Part shown: one piece after another, positions 1 through 9,800 of the stretch
Position numbering within the stretch: the stretch's first letter is position 1
Layout of the letters: the number at the start of each line of letters is the position of its first letter
NCBI GenBank assembly: GCA_907163375.1
Contig: CAJQUW010000619.1
Location: 109,867-173,866, forward strand
Reading direction: 5' to 3'
DNA length: 64,000 nt
From: Prostheceraeus crozeri
Lineage: Eukaryota; Platyhelminthes; Polycladida; Euryleptidae
Notes under the pieces: model-generated
What the model was told of the DNA's origin: nothing
Databases searched by the model: none
The model's input: only the letters and a program-made list of their open reading frames with translations
Translations under genes and position numbers: made by a program

Positions 1-65
1 AGCGGCCTACATATCTCAAATTTAAGAGATGACCAAATGATGTTAATAAATATGCTGCAAAAATC

Positions 66-248
66 TCCGTGGCACAGTGGTTAAGTGCTTGACCTAGCGA
101 TCATTTGGCTTACCGGTCGAGCCCCGAAAGTATCATTGGAAGTCGGAAGGAAGGACTTCCGGAATAAAAGTATCACATATCTTCAGAAAAATCTCACTAT
201 GTCAGCACTGTCCTAGGCCTCAGTGGGGAAGTAGGGACGTTGATAAAG
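66..248 (+). repeat. tRNA-derived SINE, copy 1
   Basis: A tRNA-like head is visible: an A-box-like GTGGCACAGTGGTTAAG near 66-82 and a degenerate B-box-like CGGTCGAGCCCC near 114-125. A body follows with GAAAGTATCA, TCCGG, CTATGTCAGCAC and GGGACGTTGA. The same ordered blocks recur on the other strand at 893-1053, which is what makes this a repeat family rather than a lone tRNA relic. Its 3' limit is where similarity to the second copy fades. I cannot name the family. Confidence 0.7.
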
Positions 249-531
249 CTTCACTTTGGCCTAAAACGAGGAAGCAAGAAATAAGGAAATTTCTGCACTG
301 AGCAAATTAAACAGAAATCAAATTAAAGTAGTATCAGAAGCACGTGACTTGAAATAATGAAGAACTACCTACGCTTGCTCTTATGGTGGTTGACAATCGT
401 TAGAGGTAGATTTACACAATTTAATAAGAAGTCTAACAGTGAACTTGCAATCACATTTCAATTTGCATCTCAGCTCATGAACGACTTGATCTCTCTCAAG
501 AAAAGCTCAAAGTATGAGAGCATTTCATTAG

Positions 532-566
<35 letters not shown>

Positions 567-892
567 TAACATTATCAGTATTCTAGTTCACAGCTTGATC
601 AGGTTTTGATGCTAATTGATTCGTATCTCTAGTGCTTTGGAAGAAGTGTTCAACTTTCAAAATGTAATGTGCAATTTGACTATCATCATCGCTTTTCTAA
701 TCTTGAATGACGAATGTACTGTTAAAACTCTATGAAATTGTCATTTGCCGAAGACATTTGCATGAAGACAACAGACTGCTGAATCACCTCTGATAAATGA
801 CAAACCGTTCCGGTACCAGAGATGAAAACACGGTGCCGACTTTGCCGTTCTAAGGCAGGAAATTAGATAGGTAACACTAGAGATGAATTGAT
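249..892. other. Non-coding stretch with a (TA)n microsatellite
   Basis: No gene is supported here. A TA dinucleotide run lies at about 533-564, and a poly-C run lies at about 905-914 just beyond this stretch, inside the second SINE. The short open frame at 357-569 runs into the TA repeat and looks spurious. Confidence 0.6.
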
Positions 893-1053
893 GGTTCAAC
901 GTCTCCCCCCCCCCCAAATTGAGGGCCTGGACGGTGCTGACATAGTCAGACTTTAATCTGGAGCGGTATGATCTTTTAGTCCGGATGCCCTGCCTGACGG
1001 CTTCCAGTGATACTTTCGAGGCCAAACATTTAACCACTGTGCCACGAAGACGA
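893..1053 (-). repeat. tRNA-derived SINE, copy 2 (antisense)
   Basis: Read on the minus strand it starts with CGTGGCACAGTGGTTAA and continues with GAAAGTATCA, CATCCGGA, CTATGTCAGCAC and GACGTTGA, the same order as copy 1. The B-box part of the head is missing here, so this copy has an internal deletion of about 35 bp relative to copy 1. It overlaps the 3' end of the ubiquitin-like reading frame, whose last few residues and stop codon come from the SINE head. Confidence 0.7.
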
Positions 1054-4044
1054 GAACAATAGAGACACTAAATATAAGGTCAGTTTCTCACCTCTGTTCA
1101 CATTTCCCTCTTCAACTCTAATACGAACCACATGGATCGTCTCTCCCCCTCCAATGTTATAATCTGATAGTCTTCGGTCACTTGCAAGCAATCTCTCCTT
1201 GAAGACCAACCACTGTTCATCTGATGGGATGTTTTCTATTTCCTCAATCTTCCTCTTCACTCTCCTGATGCGATCAGATGGCTCCATTTCCAGGAGAATG
1301 GTCTTGCCAAAGATGGTCTGGACAAAGATTTGCATTCCATCTGTCGGCTTGGCGACAAGATGAAGTGTTGCTTCATGCTGAATTTTATAGTCTGACAAAT
1401 TCCGTCTGTTGTCAAGTAATCTCTGAACAAATCTTAAATGCTGCTCACCAGGAGGAATGTCTTCTTTGTCTTGAATCTTTTCTTTCACACTCTCAATCGT
1501 CTCTGAAGGCTCCACTTCTAATGTGATGATCTTGCCAAGGAGTGTTTTCACGAATATTTGTATTCCATTTTCCAAACAGATGACGAGATGAACAGTAGAT
1601 CTCTCATGAATGCTGTAGTCTGATAGTGTTCGTCCATCTTCAAGTTTTCTTCCTGCGAATATCAGCCGCTGTTGGTTAGGATTGATACCTACTTCGTCTT
1701 CAATCATTGATTTCACGTTCTCGACTGTGTCAGATTCCGCTACGATCAGGCCTACGGTCCTACCAGTGAGCATTAAAATGGTGATTCTGAAGCATTCTAC
1801 AAGATGAACAGTAGATCCTTCTTGAATGTCGTAGTCGGACAGTGTTCGTCCATCTTCAAGTTTTCTTCTTCCGAATAGAAGACGTTGATTGTGAGGACAT
1901 ATGTACATTTTGCATTCAATCATTGATTTCACGTTCTCGACTCTGTCAGATTCCGTTACGATCAGGCCTACCATCCTACCAGTGAGCATTAAGATGGTGA
2001 TTCTGAAGCATTCTACAAGTCGAAGTGTAGATCCTTCTTGAATGTCGTAGTCGGACAGTGTTCGTCCATCTTCAAGTTTTCTTCTTCCGAATAGAAGACG
2101 TTGATTGTGAGAAGATATGTACATTCTGCATTCAATCATTGATTTCACGTTCTCAACTTTGTCCGTTGATTCTACAAGAAGGGTTACTGTCCTACCAGTG
2201 GACAATGAGATTGCGATTCTAAAACCTATTACAAGTCGAAGTGTTGACTCCTTCTGAATGTTGTAGCCTGACAGATTGTTTCTATCTTCAAGCATCCTTC
2301 CAGCAAAGAAGAGTCGTTGTACATCTGGAGGGATGCCTTCCCTGTTCTGAATCTTCAATTTCACATCTTCAATCCTGTCAAACGGCTCCACCTTTAAAAC
2401 GATGATCTTCCTCGTCTGTGCTTTGACAAAGATCTGCATTCCACTGGATCGAACGGAAAGATGAAGTGTATCTCCGCTATTTATATTATAATCCGACAGT
2501 GTTCGACCATTTCGAAGCTGTCTACCAGCGAATGTGAGCAGCTGTACATCTGAAGGGATGCCCTCTTCATCTTGAATCTTTGATTTCACGTTCTCAATCG
2601 TATCATCAGAAGAAGATAACCCCAACTCTATGGTCCTGCCAGTTGGTGTTTTAACATGCAAAAGTACACCACCTCCACCCTGCACTCGAAGGCGAACATG
2701 AACTATAGATTCCGCTCGAATTCTATAGTCCAACAGTGTTCGACCATCTTCGAGTTCGTTCCCATCGAAGATAAGTCCTTGACAATATGGAGGGATGCCT
2801 TCCTTATCTTGAATCTTTGATTTTACATTCTCAATTGTATCAGACGGCACTACGTCCAATGTGATGATCTTGCCAGTTGGTGTTTTAACATAGATCAGTG
2901 ATTCACCTCTTAATCGAAGGATAAGATGTAGAGTAGAAGAATGTTGGATATTGTAATCTGACAGTGTTCGACCATCTTCGAGTTGCTTCCCATCGAAGAC
3001 AAGTCTTTGCTGATCTGGAGGGATGCCTTCCTTATCTTGAATCTTCGATTTTACATTCTCAATTGTATCAGACGGCTTCACATTCAATGTGATGATCTTG
3101 CCAGTTAGTGTTTTAATATAGATTTTTATTCCACCTGTAAATTGAAGAACAAGATTGAGTTTATTTTCCTTCCTGACATCATAGTCTGACAATCTTCGTC
3201 CATCTTCAAGTTCTTTATCATGGCATCTGAGTACTTGCTCACTGGAACTCAGATCTTCAACGTCTTCAATTACTGATTTCAAGTATTCAGTCTTATCAGA
3301 TGAGTTCAAATACAACGTGTAAGTTTCAACATAAATTCCTTGCACGATTATCTTCATTCTACCTCTTGGACGTGGGGTAAGATGAAGGTCAGAGTCACTC
3401 AGGATGTTGCAGGAAGAAAGTGTTCGTTCATTTGCAAGTTCAATATCTGCAAACATCAGTAACTGCTGTCCATCTAGAGTGATGCCTTCACGTTTAACTT
3501 TCCTCTTCAACTCCCGCACGGTGTCAGTTGGTTTTACAATCAGGTTGAGACACTTTCCTGATTCTGTCCTTACGACAATTGGCATTTCAGATCCCGAACA
3601 AAGGACAAGTTCTGGAGAATCTTCCCTCTGAATATTGTAATCTGACAGTGTTAGATCATCTTCAAGTTCTTTACCAGCAAACATAAGACGTTCTCTTGAA
3701 GAGATCCGCAGTTTCTTGTTAAGTTTCATTTTCACCACTTCAATCATGTCGAATGGATGTACAAAGACATCGGTCACTCTAGAATTTGTCTTCACAACCA
3801 ACTTCATAGAATCTCCCATGCTATAGAAAAGATTGAGACTACATTCTTTCTGAATATCATAGTCAAACACTGTTTTTGTATCTCCAAGTTCCTTGCCAGC
3901 GAACATGAGCATCTGTTGCTTAGGATGTATTCCATTTTTATCATGAATTTTCCGTTTCACATCTTTCACAGTATCAAACGGCTCCACATCCAATGTAATG
4001 ATTGTGATGATCTTGTTAGCGGTTATTATGATGTAGATCTGCAT
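1030..4044 (-). CDS. Tandem ubiquitin-like repeat protein (about 13 domains)
   Basis: The frame encodes about 13 consecutive ubiquitin-like domains of 72-78 residues. Recognisable ubiquitin signatures recur: MQIFVKT-type starts, [18 protein letters not shown], and [13 protein letters not shown]. Domains 5-7 are the closest to ubiquitin. Domains 9-11 are nearly identical to one another and shorter, a recent internal triplication. Unlike polyubiquitin, most junctions lack the Gly-Gly needed for processing (TGG after domain 4 and GGG after domain 6 are partial exceptions), so the product is probably a multidomain scaffold rather than a precursor. I take the start as the ATG at 4044; there is no upstream in-frame ATG, and acceptor-like sites at 4155 (strong pyrimidine tract) and 4067 suggest an upstream exon. 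A good donor (CAGAG/GTGAGA) at 1091/1092 suggests the frame continues by splicing instead of ending in the SINE. Function unknown; a decayed ubiquitin-family gene is the alternative. Confidence 0.75.
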   Translation of the reverse strand: MQIYIIITANKIITIITLDVEPFDTVKDVKRKIHDKNGIHPKQQMLMFAGKELGDTKTVFDYDIQKECSLNLFYSMGDSMKLVVKTNSRVTDVFVHPFDMIEVVKMKLNKKLRISSRERLMFAGKELEDDLTLSDYNIQREDSPELVLCSGSEMPIVVRTESGKCLNLIVKPTDTVRELKRKVKREGITLDGQQLLMFADIELANERTLSSCNILSDSDLHLTPRPRGRMKIIVQGIYVETYTLYLNSSDKTEYLKSVIEDVEDLSSSEQVLRCHDKELEDGRRLSDYDVRKENKLNLVLQFTGGIKIYIKTLTGKIITLNVKPSDTIENVKSKIQDKEGIPPDQQRLVFDGKQLEDGRTLSDYNIQHSSTLHLILRLRGESLIYVKTPTGKIITLDVVPSDTIENVKSKIQDKEGIPPYCQGLIFDGNELEDGRTLLDYRIRAESIVHVRLRVQGGGGVLLHVKTPTGRTIELGLSSSDDTIENVKSKIQDEEGIPSDVQLLTFAGRQLRNGRTLSDYNINSGDTLHLSVRSSGMQIFVKAQTRKIIVLKVEPFDRIEDVKLKIQNREGIPPDVQRLFFAGRMLEDRNNLSGYNIQKESTLRLVIGFRIAISLSTGRTVTLLVESTDKVENVKSMIECRMYISSHNQRLLFGRRKLEDGRTLSDYDIQEGSTLRLVECFRITILMLTGRMVGLIVTESDRVENVKSMIECKMYICPHNQRLLFGRRKLEDGRTLSDYDIQEGSTVHLVECFRITILMLTGRTVGLIVAESDTVENVKSMIEDEVGINPNQQRLIFAGRKLEDGRTLSDYSIHERSTVHLVICLENGIQIFVKTLLGKIITLEVEPSETIESVKEKIQDKEDIPPGEQHLRFVQRLLDNRRNLSDYKIQHEATLHLVAKPTDGMQIFVQTIFGKTILLEMEPSDRIRRVKRKIEEIENIPSDEQWLVFKERLLASDRRLSDYNIGGGETIHVVRIRVEEGNVNRGEKLTLYLVSLLFSSSWHSG

Positions 4045-4204
4045 TCTGGCGTTGAAGTCTTTCAATCCTGTGTGATAAAGTTCTCTTGTGAAATCTCAGC
4101 TTCAAATAGCACGAATATTCTTGCTGAAATGACGTGATCTTCAAAATTCCGACACCTGGAACAAAAAGACAGATTATTCAGAAGCAGTTTTAGAAGAGGG
4201 AAAG

Positions 4205-4868
4205 CATTTGTACATGTCAGATGATGATTCATAGACAATAGATCGATATCCATGCACAACATAGAAAGCGAATGGATGCATGATGTGATTCTGTGGTGAT
4301 GATTCATAGACAATGGATCGATATCCATGCATAACATAGGAAGCACTAATGCATGCATGATCTGATTCTGTGGTGATGACTCATAGGCAATAGATCGATA
4401 TCCATGCATAACATAGGAAGCACGAATGCATGCATGATCTGATTCTGTGGTGATGATTCATAGACAATGGAGCGATATCCATGCATAACATAGAAAGCAC
4501 GAACGCATGCATGATCTGATTCTGTGGTGATGATTCATAGACAATGGAGCGATATCCATGCATAACATAGAAAGCGAATACATGCATGATGTGATTCTGT
4601 GGTGATGATTCATAGACAATAGATCGATATCCATGCATAACATAGGAAGCACGAATGCATGCATGATCTGATTCTGTGGTGATGATTCATAGACAATGGA
4701 GCGATATCCATGCATAACATAGGAAGCACGAATGCATGCATGATCTGATTCTGTGGTGATGATTCATAGACAATGGAGCGATATCCATGCATAACATAGG
4801 AAGCACGAATGCATGCATGATATGATTCTGTGGTGATGACTCATAGACAATAGATCGATATCCGTGCA
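4205..4868. repeat. 77-bp tandem repeat, about 8.5 copies
   Basis: Units of 77 bp follow one another with few changes. Each contains a core with TCGATATCCATGCAT, then CATAACATA, then GATTCTGTGGTGATGA. Because 77 is not a multiple of three, the reading frame cycles between units, which explains the overlapping short frames on the minus strand here. The array lies directly upstream of the ubiquitin-like gene, in its promoter or first intron. Confidence 0.9.
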
Positions 4869-5141
4869 TAAATACATTCGGTTTGCGTTATTTTTAACTA
4901 TTGAGCCGAATTGATTGACAGCTTACATTAAAATGAACCACTAAAAACCACTAGAGATCGAAGGTTCAGAGAATATATCGGTTTTGATAGATGTGACACA
5001 ACTTCTCTCAATACTTCAACTCCTCACCCTAAAACAAAGAAATGGTAGCGAGACAAAATTCGTCAATAATTTGTTGGACACTCTGCAAAAGAACATGCTT
5101 TCAATTCCACAATTACAGCCTCTTGACAGTGATTTGTAAGT

Positions 5142-5525
5142 TCATAAAACTTCATGCCCGCATCTCCGCGTCTGATGGAATTCTTTAGAAACACACTTCG
5201 TAGATATTGTTATCACTCCATCATTGCACTGAAAAACATCATGCTGCACTCTGATGGCACCCAAATATCGACAGATGATGAGGAAGTGACTTGCACTTCG
5301 AACGCGTAGTCCTAAACACATTTCAAACACTCGGTTGCATTCTCTGTTCTCCGTACAGCCAGTAGCGAATGATTCTATCTTCCGGACGCCTGTCCCCGAT
5401 GACGTCATCAGCAAATCTGCTTCCGTCTGATCAGAGCAAACGACGTTGATTGAAATGGCGAGGTGTCCTGTTTTTCTCAGGAGAAGACGGAGATAGGTTT
5501 GTGACAAAGTCAAAAATTCGCCCAA
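5142..5525 (-). CDS. Unsupported hypothetical frame, 127 codons
   Basis: An open frame of 127 codons on the minus strand, cysteine-rich (about nine Cys), without a domain I recognise. It lies upstream of the ubiquitin-like gene on the same strand and could contain an exon of that or another gene, but I see no coding signature, no clear splice sites and no repeat. It may well be chance. Confidence 0.15.
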   Translation of the reverse strand: MGEFLTLSQTYLRLLLRKTGHLAISINVVCSDQTEADLLMTSSGTGVRKIESFATGCTENRECNRVFEMCLGLRVRSASHFLIICRYLGAIRVQHDVFQCNDGVITISTKCVSKEFHQTRRCGHEVL

Positions 5526-6300
5526 TCTGCATCTTAAAGATAGCGTTCATCTTCCTTAAGAGAATATAAGTTTTCGGGTTCGTGTCGGGTTTCAATTAAC
5601 AACCGCTGTACATCTGTACTTGACGTCTGCCGGATCTGATTGCCTGTCATTCACAGCAGGTAAGTAAGCAAAGAGAAATCAAGATATACACATTTGGTGG
5701 CATTGGGTGAGTAAAAATAAATAGTTTGGATAAAACCACAAGTATTTCCAATAACGAAATTGTGCCGTATGAGTCGGTCATCAACACGAATGTGCCGAGT
5801 TATTGACAGCAGATGAAAATCGAAGAGACATTTCTTCATATGACTTGTAAGGAAAGAATCTCTCTTTCATATGAGAGGTGGTTTTTGTCTGGAACTTCTC
5901 TTGGTGGGTTGGATCATAGACTTCTACAACATAGCAATCTGCCATAGCACGGATGCGAGATGAGGCTGATATTGTGATTCATTTGACGTTTTAAAGCATG
6001 GATCTGTTCATTTATATTTGTAATAATGTGCGATTACATCTGGCAAATGATGCCGCTTTACATCAATGTATAATTCCCATATAATTCTCAGTCTGACTGA
6101 AGATTAGACCACTTTGTTATTGTTGCTAAGTCACCTAGTTTGTCAGCTTCGTCTCATAACTGTATCAGCTCGTCATTGCCACAGATCGATGTTGTCAGGT
6201 TTATCATCCTTCGATAAGCGTTCCAATGTGTCAGAAAGTCTCAATTCTGTTGTCCAAAACCTGTCTTCCTATGGCCTTGACTAAGCTAAAGCGAGACTAA
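5526..6300. other. Stretch with nothing recognised
   Basis: AT-rich sequence with only short open frames in all six readings. I see no RNA gene, repeat or splice-site pair that I would support. Confidence 0.5.
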
Positions 6301-6419
6301 AATGAACGGTTATCCTGATGTACTAGTGGAAAACTTATGAATGATGGAAGCACAGCTACTCCTAACAACAATGACAAAAGTGAATCTGTTACTTTCCTGA
6401 AACTGCCTTATCTCGGAGA

Positions 6420-7389
6420 AGCTCATCGTCGCCGCATAATTAACCTGTTGACCACCACTGGGCTTCATCAGGACACAAAAATAATCTTCGACACCCAAAA
6501 ACCTCTTTTGCGTCATCTACAACCAATCCATAAGTTGGAGCGACTTTGTAAATAAATTTGAAAATCAAAACGGCAGTTGCTTCCATGTGGCCACGCTTGT
6601 TCTCTTGGCATGTACAACAAGTGGACAATTTCTAGACGCTAAAAGAGATAAATACAACTCTGTACGTAGGTTCGATATCACGACAGTCACATGCTTGATC
6701 ACGTCATGCATTTAGCGCTTTAAGCTTGGATGACCCATAGAAATGGACGGTCTTAGACACTACTAACAAATAGATGACAGTAAAGTTAATGCGTTAATAA
6801 AATAGATAAAGAGAATAAATCAAAAGAATTAAAATAATTAAAAATAAAAGTCAACAAAGACGAAGGAAAATAAACGATCCTTTTGAAGACATAGAACTGG
6901 CTTCAAATGTCGGATCGACACACTTTCACATATAGCAAGGTTCAAAGCGTTTCTTGCTTGCTTAAGCACCCGAAAACCATTGTTACGCTCACTGAACACA
7001 TTCACCTTCTCTGGGCACTCACATAAATGTCTTGTGATGGCTGACTGGGGTGGATTCCTTGACTTTGGCCTTACGTTTGACGAAACGAGCCATTTCGGTA
7101 GGTGCTCCTTCTCACGCGTGAGCAGACATCGCTCACTCTTACCCACGTACCTCCCTCCGCAAGGACATTCTAATTCATAAACAACCATGGGTTTATGGGC
7201 TTGAGGAACTATGTCTTTCACTGCATCAGGGCATAAGGATCTTGTTCGAAACACGGGAATCGCCTTCAACTGGTAATGGGAATATCTTACATGGAACTGA
7301 ATATCTTTCCGGATATTGTTGGCGATGACTTCACTCTGATGACCATAGTAGCGTATGTTGAAGTAGAATTTCTTCTTCTCAACGGTCAC
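6420..7389 (-). mobile_element. Penelope-like retroelement remnant (3' part)
   Basis: On the minus strand, 7389-6838 is open for 183 codons and contains a GIY-YIG nuclease region: VVYELECPCGGRYVGKSER followed by LLTREKEHLP. The CPCG pair before the GRYVG core and the R..EH downstream are typical of the C-terminal endonuclease of Penelope-like elements. The reverse transcriptase expected upstream is absent, so the copy is 5'-truncated. Further 3', around 6440-6490, the minus strand reads CCTGATGAAGCCCAGTGG, which resembles the CTGATGA core plus stem of the hammerhead ribozyme motifs known from Penelope-like terminal repeats. The GAAAC part is degenerate. Limits are approximate. Confidence 0.65.
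6838..7389 (-). CDS. GIY-YIG endonuclease domain of a Penelope-like element
   Basis: 183 codons. The N-terminal half (residues about 1-65) is basic and contains FNIRYYGHQSE, which resembles the linker after the reverse transcriptase in this family. The nuclease core lies at about residues 69-95 (VVYELECPCG, GRYVGKS, REKEH). The family uses this nuclease for target nicking. Only this C-terminal part survives and nothing suggests it is expressed. Confidence 0.6.
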   Translation of the reverse strand: MTVEKKKFYFNIRYYGHQSEVIANNIRKDIQFHVRYSHYQLKAIPVFRTRSLCPDAVKDIVPQAHKPMVVYELECPCGGRYVGKSERCLLTREKEHLPKWLVSSNVRPKSRNPPQSAITRHLCECPEKVNVFSERNNGFRVLKQARNALNLAICESVSIRHLKPVLCLQKDRLFSFVFVDFYF

Positions 7390-7449
7390 GAACTTTTGAT
7401 AAGTCCGCCCTGATTGTCTATCAGTAGTGAAAACTGTGCCCTACTTGCC

Positions 7450-7665
7450 AGGGATAGGTACATGGATAGGTACATGTAAAAGTTTAGTGTTATCAATAGG
7501 TACATGGATAGGTACCTGTAAAGTTTAGTGTTGTCAATAGGAACATGGATAGGTACATGGATAGGTACATGTATAGTTTAGTTATCGATAGGCACACGGA
7601 TAGGTACATGTATAATTCAGTGTTATCAATAGGAACTTGTATGAGATCTGTTTTACTGGATAGGT
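7450..7665. repeat. Minisatellite rich in GGTACATG and GGATAGGTAC
   Basis: About four to five irregular units of roughly 42-55 bp, each combining one or two GGATAGGTACATG blocks with a TTTAGTGTTATCAATA block. It separates the Penelope-like remnant from the first Polinton gene and may mark or obscure the element's left end. Confidence 0.75.
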
Positions 7666-7862
7666 ACATGTGTTTGGTACACTGTGTTTGGGAACGTCTA
7701 TGATCGAACTTGTGTGGTTTGGTTCTGAGCACTTGGGTACGTACCGATAGACGTCCGTTGTTTGATTTTGAATGGGTTTGCTCAATTGCGACTATTGTGA
7801 CTATTGCAACCATTGTAATCAAGATGACACATTGATTTTCCTTTTACGTAGACAAACTATGC

Positions 7863-7870
7863 TATAAATA
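7863..7870 (+). promoter_or_regulatory. TATA box of the UBA-RING gene
   Basis: TATAAATA lies 15 bp before the first ATG (7885). A start of transcription about 30 bp downstream would fall near 7893, which favours the ATGs at 7897 or 7900 as the true start. Confidence 0.45.
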
Positions 7871-7884
7871 TGAGATAGTTTTTG

Positions 7885-8394
7885 ATGGCATACATAATGA
7901 TGACTAGTATCCCAACGTCGTGGGTTGTCGCAAGAGACCTTGGATATTCGTTCAAAGCCATAGAAACTGTAACAAATCTCAGTGAAAATATCAACGCTGG
8001 TGATTTAGTTGATCGACTAATGGATCTAGATGAGCATGCTATGAATCACAATTTGGATCGTAGGTGGATAGAGGATTTCTCCATGCTACACTGCAATGAT
8101 AGTGAAATTAGGAGGATCAAATTGGAACGATATGGAAAGAAGGAGACATCTGACAGTGTTTTAATAAAAAGTTCTCCCAATAAAAGTGACTTCAGAAGGA
8201 AATTAGAACAAGAGACATTTAAATTATTATGTGAACGGAACTGCGTTAAATGTTTTAAACAGGAACGATCCCTTCTCTTTTTGCCATGTTGTCATAGCGT
8301 TATGTGTTCTACATGTTATGTACCCTTTGAAACTTCATCTTGTCCCCTTTGCGATGAAGAAATATCTTCAACAGTCACTGTATATCGTACATGA
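7885..8394 (+). CDS. IAP-like UBA-RING protein without BIR domains
   Basis: The C-terminal 60 residues form a RING finger of the type found in inhibitor-of-apoptosis proteins: CVKC, then LPCCHSVMCSTC, then CPLC, ending in ISSTVTVYRT, which matches the IAP ending IKGTVRTFLS in layout. The N-terminal part (LGYSFKAIETV, then NAGDLVDRLMDLDE) resembles the UBA domain that precedes the RING in cellular IAPs. No BIR domain is present, so it corresponds to the back half of an IAP. RINGs of this class are E3 ubiquitin ligases; a role in blocking host cell death or in turning over host proteins is inferred. It is the first rightward gene of the Polinton. An ATG at 7897 is possible because of the nearby TATA box. 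Confidence 0.7.
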   Translation: MAYIMMTSIPTSWVVARDLGYSFKAIETVTNLSENINAGDLVDRLMDLDEHAMNHNLDRRWIEDFSMLHCNDSEIRRIKLERYGKKETSDSVLIKSSPNKSDFRRKLEQETFKLLCERNCVKCFKQERSLLFLPCCHSVMCSTCYVPFETSSCPLCDEEISSTVTVYRT

Positions 8395-8458
8395 TGAGTC
8401 ATCATGCAGGTCTGTGATTGGTCACTATTGTGTCTTTGTTTGACTTTTCTATATAAGG
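8390..8458 (+). promoter_or_regulatory. AP-1 / CCAAT / TATA promoter
   Basis: A 17-bp near-perfect palindrome centred on the AP-1 site TGAGTCA (8395-8401) overlaps the stop codon of the previous gene. GTGATTGGTCAC (a CCAAT box on the minus strand inside a palindrome) follows, then TATATAAGG at 8450-8458. The next gene starts at 8505. Confidence 0.65.
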
Positions 8459-8504
8459 AGGACATTGTACCGTTCTATTTCAAGCATAATTTGAGGCTAA
8501 TACA

Positions 8505-9128
8505 ATGTCAATCAGCATGTCGTTCACTACCAACATTCCCATTTCAATAATTTACCGAAGTCAACTCTTCACGGGCAATATATTTTATTCTGCCGTGAAT
8601 ATAACTGGCTATAAAGCGGATTTGGTGGATCTGATGGAGGAAATAGTGAAGTATTTCCGCTGCGGAGAGGACGTTGTGGTGCAGAGAATGTTGATGAGAG
8701 TCGTGAACAACGCTCTTACACGAGTTGCAAGATTCTGGCTCAACGAAGTATTTCGCCCACTATCTCAAACGGAGATTGTACCGGAATACTCTCGCTGTTG
8801 GTGCACCAGTATCCAACGGAAACTCAACACATGTCTCCATGACATTATCACCTCCAGCTACTATGACGAGAAGGGTGACAAATGCAAACTGGACTTGTTC
8901 AGTGGACCGCCATCAGTAAGCATCAATGTGGCTGCTCAAGGACATTCTGAGGTAATCAGTTTGCGGGCATACTATGCCAATATTTTAAAGACTTTCCATT
9001 CAAAGCCCTGCTGTATGTGCTGTCCAATTTCAAAACATCTAATGAAAGACATTGAGCAGCTCATAACTGCAACAAATCAGACTCTAGCCGATGTGAGTGT
9101 ATATCAGTTTCCCTCTACAACTTGTTAA
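8505..9128 (+). CDS. Polinton-encoded protein of unknown function
   Basis: 207 codons from an ATG directly behind a well-formed promoter. I do not recognise a family. The protein is not strongly basic and has nine cysteines, including a CCMCC cluster near residue 166, which could bind metal. Its place at the left end with its own AP-1/TATA promoter suggests an early or accessory function; that is inference. The frame looks whole. Confidence 0.65.
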   Translation: MSISMSFTTNIPISIIYRSQLFTGNIFYSAVNITGYKADLVDLMEEIVKYFRCGEDVVVQRMLMRVVNNALTRVARFWLNEVFRPLSQTEIVPEYSRCWCTSIQRKLNTCLHDIITSSYYDEKGDKCKLDLFSGPPSVSINVAAQGHSEVISLRAYYANILKTFHSKPCCMCCPISKHLMKDIEQLITATNQTLADVSVYQFPSTTC

Positions 9129-9256
9129 GTGTTTTATGTAATTTTATAAGTACCAGCAACAAACTCTGTGTGAATGCTTGTAAACTTTTGTATATAATGT
9201 TGTAAGTACTAAGCAAAAATTGTAATTGTATTATCTATTTCCATATTAGAATAAAA

Positions 9257-9649
9257 ATGTCTGTAAAACGGAAGGCATCTTCTCGTCAATCGAAACGGTC
9301 TTTCAAACCTTCAAGTCAGTTTAAAAAGGCGTTGCGAAAGTTAAACAGGATACATGATAATAAGAAGAAGTGTAAATTGATTCAAAATTCAAGTGATGAT
9401 TTCATTCGTGATTTAGCTTTTGCAATACACAAATGTCTACCTATTTACAAGCCTCTGTTGAATGCTGGCTCTTTGAATAGCATTAAAAAGTTTTCAAATC
9501 CAAGGAGTAGTGATAAGAAAAGGCGAAACTTAATTCAGCGCGGTGGTGGTGGGTTTCTAAGTATGTTAAATGATATTGGAAACAGTATTAATGGTGTAAT
9601 CAATAGTCCGCTTGGAAGGATTGCAGCAACTGCTGCAATGTTAATATAA
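9257..9649 (+). CDS. Small basic protein with glycine-rich joint
   Basis: 130 codons. The N-terminal 95 residues are very basic (KRKASSRQSKRS and similar). A GGGG stretch follows near residue 96, then a C-terminal segment LSMLNDIGNSINGVINSPLG that is amphipathic or hydrophobic. A basic part plus a short membrane-active or capsid-contacting part separated by Gly-rich sequence recalls adenovirus core and pVI/pX-type proteins that are trimmed by the viral protease. I do not see a perfect adenain cleavage motif. Function as a minor virion protein is inferred. Confidence 0.6.
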   Translation: MSVKRKASSRQSKRSFKPSSQFKKALRKLNRIHDNKKKCKLIQNSSDDFIRDLAFAIHKCLPIYKPLLNAGSLNSIKKFSNPRSSDKKRRNLIQRGGGGFLSMLNDIGNSINGVINSPLGRIAATAAMLI

Positions 9650-9669
9650 GGTTAGCGAATGATAAAGTG

Positions 9670-9716
9670 ACACGTCATCACTTTGATTGATGAGTCATAT
9701 ATAGGTGTATATAAGG
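9670..9716 (+). promoter_or_regulatory. CRE-like / AP-1 / TATA promoter
   Basis: ACGTCA at 9672-9677 inside GTGACACGTCATCAC, then the AP-1 site TGAGTCA at 9691-9697, then TATATAAGG at 9708-9716. The gene downstream starts at 9801. The order and the exact TATA 9-mer match the promoter before 8505 and, on the other strand, that of polB. Confidence 0.65.
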
Positions 9717-9800
9717 AAGACGCTTTAATGATATTTTACCACTTTCAAGTGACAATTCATTTGCGCTGGTTGAAAGCTCCGAATTAGTACTTGTTGAAAC

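Noticed and set aside
66-140. A functional tRNA gene
   Set aside because: The A- and B-box resemblance belongs to a SINE head; no cloverleaf with an anticodon arm is convincing.
357-569. 70-codon frame ending in IYIYIYIYIYK
   Set aside because: It ends in a TA microsatellite and has no other support.
741-1037. 98-codon frame on the minus strand
   Set aside because: It starts in and is mostly made of an antisense SINE copy; no protein family is visible.
4062-4869. Overlapping frames with MHGYRSIVYESSPQN repeats
   Set aside because: Translation of the 77-bp array in cycling frames, not a protein-coding gene.
8725-8919. 64-codon frame inside the 8505-9128 gene
   Set aside because: Overlaps a longer frame with its own promoter; no independent support.
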